The position numbers and the translations under genes are program-made. The notes under the pieces were generated by a model that was not told the DNA's origin, made no database searches, and was given only the letters and a program-made list of their open reading frames with translations. Positions 1-10,979 of a stretch of DNA of 64,000 bases are shown here, one piece after another (positions within the stretch are counted from its first letter, which is position 1; each line of letters opens with the position of its first letter). Source of the stretch: Apostichopus japonicus (lineage: Eukaryota > Echinodermata > Holothuroidea > Aspidochirotida > Stichopodidae); NCBI RefSeq assembly GCF_037975245.1, contig NC_092567.1, forward strand, positions 1,897,714 to 1,961,713, read 5' to 3'.

Positions 1-2
1 CT

Positions 3-733
3 GATAACGGACCACCTTTCAATAGCGAATATTTCATGAAGTTTTACAATACTTAGGATTCCGACATCGTAGAATCACACCGCGATGGCCACAGGCCAAT
101 GGAGAAGTAGAGCGATTCATGCGCGTTTTAAAGAAAGTTGTCCGCACAGCAACCGCCGAGCGTAAGTCTTGGAAACAAGAGCTATACACGTTTCTGAGAA
201 ACTACCGAGCTACTCCACATAGAACGTCTGGGGCACCACCAGCTACAGTAATGTTCCAGCGTCCAATCCGCACTCGCTTACCTGAGCCTCAATCGCACAC
301 AGCAAATGATAGCGAAATTCGCAATCGCGATAAGTCCATGTAACAGAAGCAGAAGGTAAACGCGGAAAAGCATCAAAGAATCAGAGAATCGGAAATGAGA
401 GTCGGTAACTATGTCCTTGTGAAGCGTGATGGGCATATCGGTAAATACACTACTCCTTTCGACACCAGACCGTTGAAGGTCATAGTGATCAAGGGTTCGC
501 AAATCGTTGCATCTCGTGGCTCCTACCGCGTAACGCGAAACTCATCACACTTCAAAGTCTTGAAAGGTCAGCATGACATTCATGCTGCAACAGATGATTA
601 CGATGCTACACCATCGCCACAAATCGCAAACCCCCCTCGAAACGAGAGAATACAAACTCCTCCTATGGTAGCACGAAGAAATCCACCCCGTAATCGTGCT
701 CCACCTAGGAATCTGAATGATTATTATGCTTAA
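3..733 (+). pseudogene. Ty3/Gypsy integrase, 3' part, disrupted
   Basis: This is the end of a retrotransposon pol gene, cut by the window edge. The reading begins with DNGPPFNSE, the second catalytic-Asp region of the integrase core. It continues through a PxWPxANGExERF block, FLRNYRATPH and RPIRTRLP, all typical of Ty3/Gypsy integrases. From about 395 follow the small C-terminal domain (VGNYVLVKR, then STPF- and VTRN-like strings) and a proline/arginine-rich tail ending at 733. Two lesions are visible: a one-base frame change near 51-53, and an in-frame TAA at 341-343. Everything else from 53 to 733 stays in one frame, so the copy is fairly young but inactive. Only the last part of integrase is present; reverse transcriptase would lie upstream of the window. 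Confidence 0.85.
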
Positions 734-1690
734 CTGTATTACTCACAATAACAAATCAAAGACATTTCAACATTTTGTTGCATGTTTAATGTTTAAGTTT
801 ACAATGGTTAAGTTAACAGAGTATAGAATTACTCAAATATCATTTTGGAAACGGTTATTTTATTCTTTGTTTGACAATTCGCACAGGTTTGAAATCTTAC
901 ACAAAAGTTTATGTGTTTTGACAAGTAATCAATGTTGGTACATTTACAGTTATTTTGGAGGAAAAACACATCCTTCAACTCATTTGCATTTTGTGTTGTA
1001 AAGAAGAAAGTCACTTCTTGTACATGTAAATGAATGTCACGGAAAGTTGTAGGTAAAAAGAGAAAAGTTTATCTGTGTTGTAGTTTAAAGAGAAAAGTCT
1101 CTCTGTATTATCTGTCATTTTAGTTTTACTTGAAACAAAAGAAGTTTAGAGTTCATACGGTTGAAGCAGTTTATTTGACATGTCATACAAAGAAGATTTG
1201 AATGTCTTAATTATATCATATTCTCAAAAGACTAAACATAGGTTTTTACATATTCCTTGCTAACACAATGCTAACATTTATTATTTATGAACAAATGCAT
1301 AATTGATAAGCAGACAGTATTCATGGTATTGCATAGTTGAAGAAACCTATTGTGCAACACATTTTGTGACATTCCAAGTCATACAGTGTGTTCATTATAC
1401 TAACCATATTGTTCGTTTTGAGATTTACCATATTGTTAGACTTGAGATTTGATATACTAGAGTATTATTGTTTCAGTAATCGACAAAAGTTATTTATGCA
1501 GTGCCTATTCTGATACTTAAAAGCAAATCAAACATTTGTATTGTTGAGTTCAATCCACAGGTTAGGAGGATTGTAGTGTCGTAATAAAATATATTACACA
1601 CTTGGCGTTCGATAGAGAGTCAGAGTAAAGATGGCGTCGAAGTCTGCTACCAGAAGTTATCAATAAAACGAGTTATCCGTATTGTATTCA
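734..1690 (+). repeat. Probable 3' non-coding/LTR part of the Gypsy element
   Basis: This follows directly on the integrase stop. Purine tracts (about 1001-1010, 1055-1067 and 1087-1098) could include the polypurine tract. Near the far end a CAATAAA signal lies at 1661-1667, a short distance before a TG-rich stretch, which is the R/U5 layout of an LTR. The upstream LTR is outside the window, so the borders cannot be fixed and no target duplication could be shown. Confidence 0.4.
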
Positions 1691-3545
1691 ACTGTAAACG
1701 AATGCCTTGAACTGTGTCCTTATTTGAAACAACAAGTACTCTACACTCACTATGCAGGTTATACCTAAGTACCTGCGACAAAAATAAAGGTTGAATGGCA
1801 CATTACTACGATCCGCATATAAAATATAGTTTAACTTTCTGAGAAGGTACCAGATATATGACGTACATGTGAGCATGCGTACATGCTGTAAATACGGTGA
1901 TACGACCTTAATCGATGTTGGTGACCATATAGCCATATTGGCCGTTCACTATATTGATATAGCGGGGAACATTTACATGTGGTTCAGGCGACGAATATAT
2001 TGCATTCAAGAGACAAAACTAATTTAACGTAAGAGTCCAGCGGTATATTAGAGTTATAACTAACACACTTATGTTAGGTACTAATTGAGAGAGCCGAAAT
2101 TAAACAACATTCTAGCATTCAAACAAAAATGATGGCTGCTAGGAAGGAGCATGAGGGCAAGGGAGTGAGGAGATGGGAGGAAAGGAAATAACACCGTTAT
2201 TTCGCGTATGTCTTTTGCACAAGAAATAACATTTTTTTTCATATAGAAAGTTAATTAAGCTTCTACAGCGTTGCTGCTTTTGTTTTAACAATATAGCAAT
2301 CCGTCACAATCCTACAAGCATCTGTGTGTAGTCATGCATAGAGCCAATGTATGGTTCGTTAACCTTTACAGTGGTGCGTAATTCGCTAGTTTGGCTACTC
2401 TATACATATCACGTTTTATGCTAGACACATTCGAATCACAAACCTCCATTTCCTCGTAGAATACATATAATTCTGATACATTCCTAAGGAAAGTAAATAC
2501 CGAAACTGAAGCATTTATTACTTATTCCTGTTGTATATATTTATCATCTTTACCAAATCTCAAATTCCTTGTCTTCCATTATTTAACTCTGATCTTCCAA
2601 AAAAAACGACATTGGCGAAGCGTCTTGCAAATGCGATACCGTATCCATAGTAACTGTCATGTTAAAACGAACAATGAAATAACGCGGATGCTATACATCA
2701 AGTTTGTTAAAACTTCTTCGAACTTCAATCACCTCCACCGCCAACCCTCACTCTCCATTCTACCTCTAGATTTAACCATTGCATTTTTTTATGAGTCTGC
2801 CCTGCAAAAAAATAAAACAAATTAATTGTATCCCTTCAATTGATGGAACCTCATATTACCTTTTCACCCCTGTCTAACATCCCCCACCCTGTTCTCCCGG
2901 TAACCATCATTACATTTTCACACCAAAGTACATTTTTCCAAAATAAAATCAGCTTGCTACCATTTATCATTATTACAATTGTTGAAGCAAGATATGAAGC
3001 TTTTTATCAAATTCTCAGCACAGTATACATTCCTAACATATCTGTGTAACTATATTTTCCGATCGCCTCGATTTTACCTGATGATATTCGGGGAAGTCGT
3101 GGTAATAGAGCTTTACGTGTACTTGGGTGTATTTTACTGACGCAGCTTTTCTACTGCAAGATATGGTACGGAATGCTAAGTTACTAAAAACTATTTCAAT
3201 ACCTTTTGTGTCGGTTACGTCAATACTAAGGCCAGGGTGACTACTTTTGGTTTTTCACCAATCTAGGTTGACGCTACTTTCTTTATGAATTATTTCAAGT
3301 TTTCTATCGGTTTACAGATTCCATCGGTTTTGCGAGAAGTGTTGATCACCTCAGCCGTATTGAAAGTATCTGGCAGAAATATCTAACTGGTAAGTGAAGC
3401 AGTAAATGCTATAGTAGAAAGTGAATTTAGTAAACTAAACACACATAGGAAACGTTATTTTTTCTGCTCTGTAGTTCTGTTATGATGTGTCTTGTTGTGT
3501 GGTTTTTGCCCAAGTCTACTGAATGCTGCTTTGAAGTACTTTCAA
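1691..3545. other. No gene recognised, AT-rich
   Basis: Only short, low-complexity frames occur, with no family motif and no exon-like segment bounded by convincing splice sites. It may contain old transposon debris. Confidence 0.5.
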
Positions 3546-3687
3546 TTAGCAGCCTACTTTTTCCACGAAAATCCATGTCGGCAAGGAAGTCTTCAAAAGA
3601 TTCCAAATGTCGTTTGCCAATAGAGAATATTTCCAAAACACCAAATTAATATTATTATCTAACAATGATGAATATTGTGTAAAAGTA

Positions 3688-3732
3688 AGTTGGCCTGACG
3701 TTTCGATCCTAGCAGGATCTTTTTCAAAGGTT
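3688..3732 (-). repeat. Dispersed-repeat signature
   Basis: The segment around TGACGTTTCGATCCT and AGGATCTTTTTCAAAGG resembles a short conserved string I associate with retroelement remnants of many marine invertebrates. On the minus strand it reads FEKDPARIETSGQ. The family assignment is from memory and weak, and no further coding similarity is visible on either side. Confidence 0.3.
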
Positions 3733-3839
3733 AAATGACAAGTAAGAGTAACAGAAGGGACAAAAACACGCACAGAATACAGACAGGTTATTGAGCATGA
3801 TGAACACAAAGAGATGGATGTAAGGGGATTAGTAGACAA

Positions 3840-4060
3840 TGGATGGAGAGAAGAAAGAAAGAAACCAACAGGGGAAGAGGAGAGGTAGGAGATAAACAGA
3901 GGAGGGACAAAGAGAGGATTAAGGGAAGGGGTTAGGGAATAAACTGGAGAACGACAAAGACAGAAATGTGTGGAGAAAAAAGGATGGAAGAGATCGAGCT
4001 ATGAGAAGAGGAGTCGTGGTGGGGGGGGGGGGGACAAGGGGAGAAGGAGGTGGGGACAAA
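3840..4060. repeat. Purine-rich low-complexity tract
   Basis: The plus strand is almost entirely A and G for about 200 bases and ends in a run of 14 G at 4020-4033. No coding signal is visible. It is probably simple sequence next to an old element. Confidence 0.6.
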
Positions 4061-4204
4061 AGAAAAGTTAGTCATGTCCTTCCTGAATGTTGAGCCCATG
4101 AGGTTGAATGGTGCGAAGACGTTGCATCCACAGCCTCTCTCTGCTGATTCGTATTAGGTGAATATTAGCAGAAAAATATTGTTATGGAACTAAAACTGCG
4201 TATG

Positions 4205-5960
4205 TTAACATGACCCAAAATAAAATAAAATAAAAACTACACATGACTGTGTCACCGGAGTGACACGGACCCAGCCATTTATCCTTTCATGACCTTTGAC
4301 CCTAAATTTGTGTACACCTTCTAGACACTGGTGAAAAGCAATGCATAATGTGTTGGTCGCATTATCATAGGCATCGGAGTAAATTAAATCATTGACACCT
4401 AGATGACCGCATTTGACCTTTGACCCCATAACCGTTATTATGTTTTAGTTCTATTTTTATGTTTCTTTTGTTTGTTGTTTTCTATAATGCAGTTTCTTTT
4501 AAGAAGGCCTATTTGCTTTAAATTACATTACAATCATGAGATTCAAAGCTTTCAATTTAAATTGGATTTTGAAAAAGGGTAAATCTGCAAAGTGGGTGTG
4601 TCGAATAGGCTACTAACACATTTGCGTGAATTTTGACCCCACAAGCAGAGGTCATATAATAAGGTAGTCATTGACTTTTCTTAATCTTTTATCAAGGCCT
4701 ACAAGATGGCACATTTAGTTCTGTGTTTTGACCTTGTTTTCATGTTTTTGCACAGTTAACGTTTATGACCCTTGTGACGTCATGCATGACCTTCGACCCT
4801 AATTGAGCACAACCCAAATACACTGACTACATTTCATTCATATACCATACGGCCATAGGTCAGATGAAGAGGTCACCATTGACAAATTTCAAATTTCTGT
4901 CCGAAGCCAACATGCTGACACTGTTACTGTTGTCATTTCAGATTGTTTGAAATGTGACCTTTCTTTGACCTTTGACCTCTTAACCCTATGTCAGACTTAA
5001 AGGTCACTGTGGACAATTTTGAATGTCTGCCAAAGTACGTGAACATGATGACTTTGTTACTTTTTTCCATTTCGGGTTGTTTGTGATTTGACCTTTCTTT
5101 GACCTTTGACCCCCTCAACCGTAAGTCAGACAAAGAGGTCGCTGTGGACTATTTTGGATGTCTACGAAAGGTGAGTATGAAGACTTTGTTACTTTTTCCA
5201 TTTGGGGTTGTTTGTGATTTGACATTTCTTTGACCTTTGACCCCTTAACTGTAAGCTAGACAAAGAGGTCAATGTGGACAATTTTGGATGCCTGTCCAAG
5301 GTGAACATGTTGACACTGTTACTTTTGCCATTTGAGGTTATTTGTGATTTGACCTTTGACCCCTTAACCATAGATTGGACGAAGAGGTCACTGTGGACAA
5401 TTTTGGATTTCTGCCAAAGGTGAACATGTTGACACTGTTACTTTTGCCATTTGAGGTTGTTTGTGATTTGATCTTTCTTTGACCTTTGACCCATAACCAT
5501 AGGTTGGACGAAGAGGTCACCGTGGACATTGTTTATGTTTGCCCAAGGCCAACACATTGACACTGTTACTTTTATCATTTAAGCTTGTTTTACATTTGAC
5601 CTTGTTTTTGACTCTTGTGACCCCAAATGACCTTTGATCAAAATTTCAAAAATAAGTTTTGTAGAGGGCTTCAAGTTCTATCATATGCATAAGACATATG
5701 ATCAGGCTACATAATCTGTAGGAGTAGCGTTTTTTGTAAATTTTACATCTTGACCTTTGACCCCTTAACCGTATGTCAGATGAAAAGGTCAAAGTTGACT
5801 TTTGTCTGGTCATAATATACAAGATGAGATATTCAATTTTGCAATTTGAGCTTACTCTATTTTTTATGCAGTTAACCATTTTGACCCTAGTGACCCCTGT
5901 GTGACCTTTGACCGTATCTCTGTACAGCCTTAGTACTGTACTGCACTTTGACCATTTCTC
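4205..5960. repeat. Diverged tandem repeat with TGACCTTTGACC motif
   Basis: A unit of about 120-130 bp recurs, clearest from 4930 to 5600. Each unit has TTTGACCTTTGACCCC, then a GACAAAGAGGTCACTGTGGAC-like stretch, then a GTGAACATGTTGACACTGTTAC-like stretch. The key motif falls near 4288, 4411, 4968, 5100, 5232, 5351, 5479, 5755 and 5902. The outer units are strongly diverged. TGACCTTTGACC is the complement of GGTCAAAGGTCA, the direct-repeat-1 (DR1) site bound by nuclear receptors of HNF4/RXR/COUP type. Whether this is functional is unknown. Frames through the array encode only repetitive peptides and are not taken as genes. Confidence 0.8.
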
Positions 5961-6448
5961 TGCAAACCCTAACTTCACATAAAGCTGCCAAAAATACATC
6001 AAATCAGTCAAAATCTTTGAAAAGTTTCAAATGAAAAACATATTGCTACCTTATAAAGCCTAGATGATAAACTTCCGCAGGGAAATTGAATCAACAGTAA
6101 AAAAGATAGTTTGGATACGTAATCCTTAGTTAGATTTCGTTCACGAATCATTTTGTGAATGGTCCTGGCCACAAACTTTTTCGGGTTTCTTACCCTCAAC
6201 TTCATGGAGTTTGGAAAGCCGAAATTGCAAATAAATCAGATCTTATCCCTACACTAGTTTGAAGTGCCCTAATTGCAAATAAACAAGTGCATATCCCGTC
6301 CTACCCTAGCATATTTTGAGGGAAAAAGTTGACCGTGGCTATTCTTACACCTAGTTGTAACAATTATTTATTAACTATTTTTACGACATCGGCGAATTCA
6401 TGCGCAGTAAAGTAAATAAAGCAACTTCGCATGTAGTAGGGTTAATCC

Positions 6449-6480
6449 TGACCCTAACCCTAACCCTAACCCTTACCCTA
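6449..6480 (-). repeat. Short interstitial telomere-like tract
   Basis: About five CCCTAA units, two of them imperfect, equal TTAGGG repeats on the minus strand, the telomere motif of most animals. The tract lies inside a repeat that also has two copies of GTTGTAAAAATAG (near 6507 and 6526). It is therefore probably a microsatellite within an element and not a chromosome end. Confidence 0.7.
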
Positions 6481-6849
6481 ATCGGAAAACAATGGTTACT
6501 CCTAGTTGTAAAAATAGTACTCTTGGTTGTAAAAATAGCAACTGCGCATGCGTTATCCGAAATTATTGTTATGACTAGTCGTAAGAATAGCCACTTTGAA
6601 AAAAAAATTGTATTTAAAGTACCTTTGTTAACAGGTACTTGTGGTTGCGAGTCATGCAATTGACCAATTTTGCATAATTCTACTAGGTAGGCCTAAAGTC
6701 AACTGATATTCTTATAATCCTTGTTTAGTGCTCTGATCTCGCTGGTAATGTCACTAATCATCCTTTGCGAGATGTACACCAGTCTATTGCAGAGTACCGA
6801 TGAAGATGTAGCCTACATCTTACAGCCTACATCCTTACAGCCTACAGCC

Positions 6850-7060
6850 TACATCTAAGGTCCCCGGTTCGAGTCACTCCCAGATATATGTCGACCAGTT
6901 ACAGAGTTGTTGAAAATTAACAATTCATAATCATGGACGTTAAATATGAATGTGAGAGACTGACTTCGGTCAGCTTGCTGCTTTGATAAGCCAATTAGGC
7001 TTCTTCGCGAGTTCCTACTTGCAGGAGGATCTAATATACATACATACATGTAGCTATTAT
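6850..7060 (+). repeat. Possible tRNA-derived SINE fragment
   Basis: GGTTCGAGTCA near 6866 fits an RNA polymerase III B box. It is followed by an unrelated body and a tail with GGAGGATCTAATATACATACATACATG, split here only by composition. No good A box is visible upstream; instead there is a short CCTACATC/TTACAG repeat (6810-6855). The fragment may be 5'-truncated. Confidence 0.35.
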
Positions 7061-7689
7061 GGTTTGTCCCGAACATATTTAGTCATATAGAGGCATAGGA
7101 ACTGAGAGGGGGGGGGGGCGGGGGAGTCTTCGTATTGTTATGATACCAGGTGCGTATCCAGTAGGGGGCGTTGGGGGCGCGCGCCCCCGGGTAAGAAAAA
7201 GAGGAGAGAAAAAAAAAGAGAAGAAAAAAGGAAAAAAAGAGGGGAAAAAAGAGGAGGAGGAGAGGAAGGAAGGGAAAAGAAAAAGAAGAAAGAGAGAAAG
7301 AGGAGAAAAGGAGGGAGTAAAAGAAAAACGCGAAGACACCGGGAAGAGAAAGAGAAACAGTGACATCATTACAGCGCTGAAGGGTAGCCAGTGACGGATC
7401 AATGATTTCGTAAAAGTTTGACTCACGCTACCCCTTACACCGACAACTCCATTTTTTTGACGTTTCCATTTTCCTCTCTCACTAATGATCTATAAATATA
7501 CTATGTATGGTCTATCATAACGCGTGTGTAGAATTGTGCTATGAAACCAACTGTGGCTGGTCTCGAACTCGACCGTGTCGTCGGGGAACATGACGCATTT
7601 TTGGATGGGGGCGACCGCCCGCCCCCCCCCCCCCCATTCAGCATTTTTTTAAATGATATCGCTAAGTAATTTCAAAATAGAAAGTGCTT

Positions 7690-7830
7690 AGATGCAATTT
7701 ACAAGGCCTGGGAAGTGTCATTTCCAGCAATCTGGGAGGCATTTTCGGCCAAAATTTTCTTGTACGCTTCGCGCCAACATATGGTGGCGCTACGCTTAGA
7801 TAATTTGCCTACAGGCTTCACCCCTCCCTT
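7690..7830 (+). repeat. Dispersed GC-rich repeat, copy 1
   Basis: It contains TGTACGCTTCGCGCCAAC and ATGGTGGCGCTACGCTTAG. The same two blocks recur at 8470-8515, 9185-9230 and, inverted, at 22785-22835. It appears to be a conserved internal part of several related non-autonomous elements and has no coding potential. Confidence 0.65.
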
Positions 7831-7959
7831 GGCAAATTCCTCGCTACGCGCGTGTTCGAATTTGTAACGCAAACAGCAGATATCACATCATATCAGTGAG
7901 CATGAAAATGGCGTTCCAGAATGGAAAGCCTCAAAACTGTCCGACCTGCCTGAAAAAAT

Positions 7960-8209
7960 AACCAAAATTTTTCGCGCGCTTCGCACGCGTTCAACGTGTT
8001 AATGTCAATATCATATAAGCAAGCATCGGTTATTACATCGCATGCCATCATGTACCGTACGGTCCGTTAAAATTGCGCAGTATACCGCGGGATGCTAATG
8101 TAAACAACGACATGTCTCATGTAGATGTATAAAAAACATGGAGGTCCAATTATGTCAAAACTCTCTTTTACATTTGTAATGGCGAATTAGGGGCTGCACC
8201 CCCACCGCG
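7960..8209 (+). repeat. Repeat related to 47060-47465 and 48690-48845
   Basis: TTTTTCGCGCGCTTCGC and a CATCGGTTATTACATCGCATGCCA block are shared with copies at 47180 (plus) and about 48690-48790 (minus). The shared text continues at 8588-8600 (CCTCCTACGCCTATG), interrupted by the hAT MITE at 8210-8581. The MITE therefore inserted into this repeat. Confidence 0.6.
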
Positions 8210-8581
8210 CAGTGGCGGAGCGTTCATACGGTCAGGGGGGCGGATGCTCCCCCCCCTGACGGACTCAAATGAACTGCTGGCGCCTTTTTCAGCTCTTTAC
8301 CACTTTTTACTTATTCTAGATTATTAACTTTTTTATTGCGCTCTCATCTACTTATTGACATTTGTCACATTTTGTTGGTGTAATTTGGCGATGACACCTT
8401 ATTCTTCGTTTATCTGCAGGCCCGGAAAGGGTCATTTCCGGCGATCTAGGGAGTATCTTTACTCAAAAAATTTCTGTACGCTACGCGCCAACCAGTGGTG
8501 GCGCTCCGCTTAGATAGTGTCGAAAGCGCCCCTACAGACCATTCTCGCCCCTCCTGACCAATAGCCCTAGCTCCGCCACTG
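8210..8581 (+). mobile_element. hAT-type MITE, copy 1
   Basis: The 372-bp element starts CAGTGGCGGAGC and ends GCTCCGCCACTG, perfect 12-bp terminal inverted repeats. The flanks CCACCGCG (8202-8209) and CCGCCGCG (8582-8589) match at 7 of 8 positions, the 8-bp target duplication expected of hAT transposons. There is no transposase, so it would depend on one supplied elsewhere. A second copy in opposite orientation lies at 31942-32273 and shares most of the body, including TTGACATTTGTCACATTTTG near 8353. Confidence 0.85.
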
Positions 8582-9129
8582 CCGCCGCGCCTCCTACGCC
8601 TATGTGTGTAGTGTTCGGTTTTCGGAAATATCTGCTATTTTTTCATTCCCTTCAACCAAGTTTTATAATAGCCGTTATAAGAGGTTTTATTATTTGTACA
8701 TGCACCAATAAATTAACTGTGTCTGAATTTTCGAAAATTTCTGACCAACATTCTGCATCACACTTCCCTCTACTCGTGCAATTTTGACCGGTCTGTTCGG
8801 GGTTGAAGGAAGTTTTTCTATATTGGTTGTCCATAGATGACATTTTTTACAACATTATGGGTGTGTTTTCAAGTGAGTTTATTCACGAGAAATGTGAATT
8901 TTCAAATTCTAAACAAATACGGGGCTTAAAACCTTGAAAAGTGGGGTTGACGGGTATTGTGGGCCGCGACGTAGAATCACCTACAAAAGCAAAGACCCAC
9001 AGGAGATGCGATCAGGTCGAACATGATGTGTGCCGGGTTGACAATCTTCAAAAAGGTTATGGATGGGAAAAAACTATTAGGAAATACTTGGTTCTCAGGC
9101 AAAAAGTGTACATCTGGTTGGTCATTTCA

Positions 9130-9240
9130 AGCCTGAGAAGTGCCGTTTCCGGTGATCTGGGGGGTATCAAAACAAGAAATTTTCTTGTACGCTGCGCGCC
9201 AACTGATGGTGGCGCTCCGCTTAGATAGTAATTCGCGCCC
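9130..9240 (+). repeat. Dispersed GC-rich repeat, copy 3
   Basis: GTGCCGTTTCCGGTGATCTGG is followed by CTTGTACGCTGCGCGCCAAC and ATGGTGGCGCTCCGCTTAG. The same order of blocks occurs at 7695-7800 and 8418-8513. It lies just before the right end of the composite element. Confidence 0.65.
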
Positions 9241-9727
9241 CCCGGGTTTGAAAATCCTGGAAACGCGCCTGGATACGGTATCATGGATACTTTATAGGCT
9301 TACGTGGGCTTGTTATTCGCGTTCTACTTGCCAGATATATTTATACTTTATTGTGAAATTGATTGATAGAAATGGGACAGGGCCCACCTTCACGGGTCAC
9401 TTCTCGCATAACCGAAAGAACTTGGACAACGGAATGAAAATGAAGAACGGAATGTAATTAGACAACGGGAGTTTTCGCGACGGCAACATATTCTGCAACT
9501 GTAACATAAATCATAAATGGGGTACAAACAGCGTGCATTACGATTGACCTTAACCTTTGACGTTGAATTTATGAACCGCCTAACCATGTTTTTACATGAA
9601 GTTTACCTTCCGCTCGCTCATACACATTAATTGTATGCTTGTTCAAGCCTCAAGGAACGATTTTTGCACAGGGGAGCGATAGCTCCCACTAGTTTATGGA
9701 ACGCAAATATGGAACGCGAAAAGGGCA

Positions 9728-9862
9728 ACCATATTTCGCTGTCTAAACTAAAGTTGTTGGTGCTTTTTTAGCATGTTGTTGCTCAAACTTACATTGTTGT
9801 CTAAACTTACGTTGTCTAAACTTATGTTGTTGTCTAAACTTGTCTAAACTAACGTTATTGCC
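9728..9862. repeat. Short irregular repeat of GTTGTCTAAACTTA
   Basis: The motif TGTCTAAACT recurs about five times between 9739 and 9850 with spacing of 15-40 bases. No coding signal is present. Confidence 0.6.
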
Positions 9863-10527
9863 CATTCACGTGATGTAAAAAATATGGGCATTTCGCGCGA
9901 AATTCGACTTGCGCTGTATATGCATACTCGTCGTTAATTGACTGACCAATTACGAAATAGTCAGTAAGATTGACACATATCCCGACCCAATTACAAGCCG
10001 GTCAACGCTCTCCACCATGCTACATACATGAGCTGACCCCGCCCACTTTGCTCCTCTAGTAACTTCCCGTTTATGCGAAGAACAAAGGCGGCCTTGTCCA
10101 CAGGACTGTTTTCCTAAACCCAGTACCAAGTTTTACTACCTTAACCCTTAACAAGTCAAACAAATAGATGAGGCATCCATGTTTCAGAAATATGAATACT
10201 AGATGAGGGTTTTTGTTTTCATCTATGAAGGAATCTTTTACCTTTCAAGAAAGTCATCTTGCTAGTTTAAAATGTACTAAAATCATAATTGGCAAAGATA
10301 GTAACAAAAAATCACTATGTGATTACTCTGAACATGACACATGTTAGGTTCGAAGTATAAGAACTGAGAATTCATGTCTCTTGACAGTGATTAAACACTG
10401 GAGTGTGTGCATTGTAAAAAGACACTGCATTTGCCATTCAGACAGATCTCAAAAGAATCATTAGTAAGTTTATGAAAATTAAGTATTCCCATGAACTTGA
10501 TTTTAAAAAGACAATGGAAGCTCAAAT

Positions 10528-10809
10528 CTATGTTTCATTGTCGGAGTCATCACTCCAAGATGGTTCAGTACTTGAATCATCGGCATCAAACTCGGAAGCC
10601 ACGTCTGGTCGGCTACTTTGAAAATCTTCGCTCAGTTCCCCCTCTTGGAATAGATGATCTTGGAGAGCCGGTCCCTCAAACCAGTCAGGGTTGTAGCACC
10701 CATTCTTGCTCTTCCAACCGTAGTTCTGTGGATCCAAGCCAGGCAAGACTCTTCCTCGGAGTGTTAGAGTTATAATGTGGGGAACTGTAATTTTTGCCCA
10801 GGCCAGCAA
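10528..10809 (-). CDS. Uncharacterised ORF, possible transposon protein tail
   Basis: The frame has 93 codons. Its middle reads NYGWKSKNGCYNPDWFEGPA, with a spacing of aromatic residues resembling the GW-x-PxW tails at the C-terminus of some transposon-derived invertebrate proteins. It ends in an acidic serine-rich stretch (SSTEPSWSDDSDNE). The N-terminal 15 residues look arbitrary, so the true coding part may begin at a splice acceptor further in. The family is not recognised with confidence and the ORF may be a fragment. Confidence 0.35.
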   Translation of the reverse strand: MLAWAKITVPHIITLTLRGRVLPGLDPQNYGWKSKNGCYNPDWFEGPALQDHLFQEGELSEDFQSSRPDVASEFDADDSSTEPSWSDDSDNET

Positions 10810-10979
10810 ATCCCAAAATATTTAGAGGCTTAGGTGAAAGTGTTATCTTTATTTTGCTTAGAGCAGCGAATAGCTATATAAGATAAAACACTGGTCTTGT
10901 GTACAGTAACTCCAATTTATGCTGGAAACAATATAATCATGAGCTTGAAATGTCATGTTACAAGGCACATATATCCAAT

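Larger units (their letters stand above)
7147..9271. mobile_element. Composite hAT-like element with nested insertion
   Basis: The left end reads CAGGTGCGTATCCAG (7147-7161). The right end reads CTGGAAACGCGCCTG (9257-9271), an imperfect inverted copy. GATAC lies just outside both ends (7142-7146 and 9272-9276), a possible 5-bp target duplication. The interior holds a purine-rich block (7190-7330), poly(C) at 7620-7634, a GC-rich repeat block shared with other sites, and a complete MITE at 8210-8581. No transposase frame is visible. The two ends could instead come from separate insertions, as the interior is heterogeneous. Confidence 0.45.

Noticed and set aside
4933-5529. Several 60-codon minus frames with LRGQRSK
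   Set aside because: They come from the DR1-like tandem repeat; the same peptide appears once per DNA unit.
6449-6480. True chromosome end or telomere
   Set aside because: Only about five CCCTAA units, in the middle of repeat sequence on both sides.
7079-7426. 115-codon frame rich in Ser, Phe and Pro and its Lys/Glu-rich antisense
   Set aside because: Low-complexity purine/pyrimidine tract; no domain.
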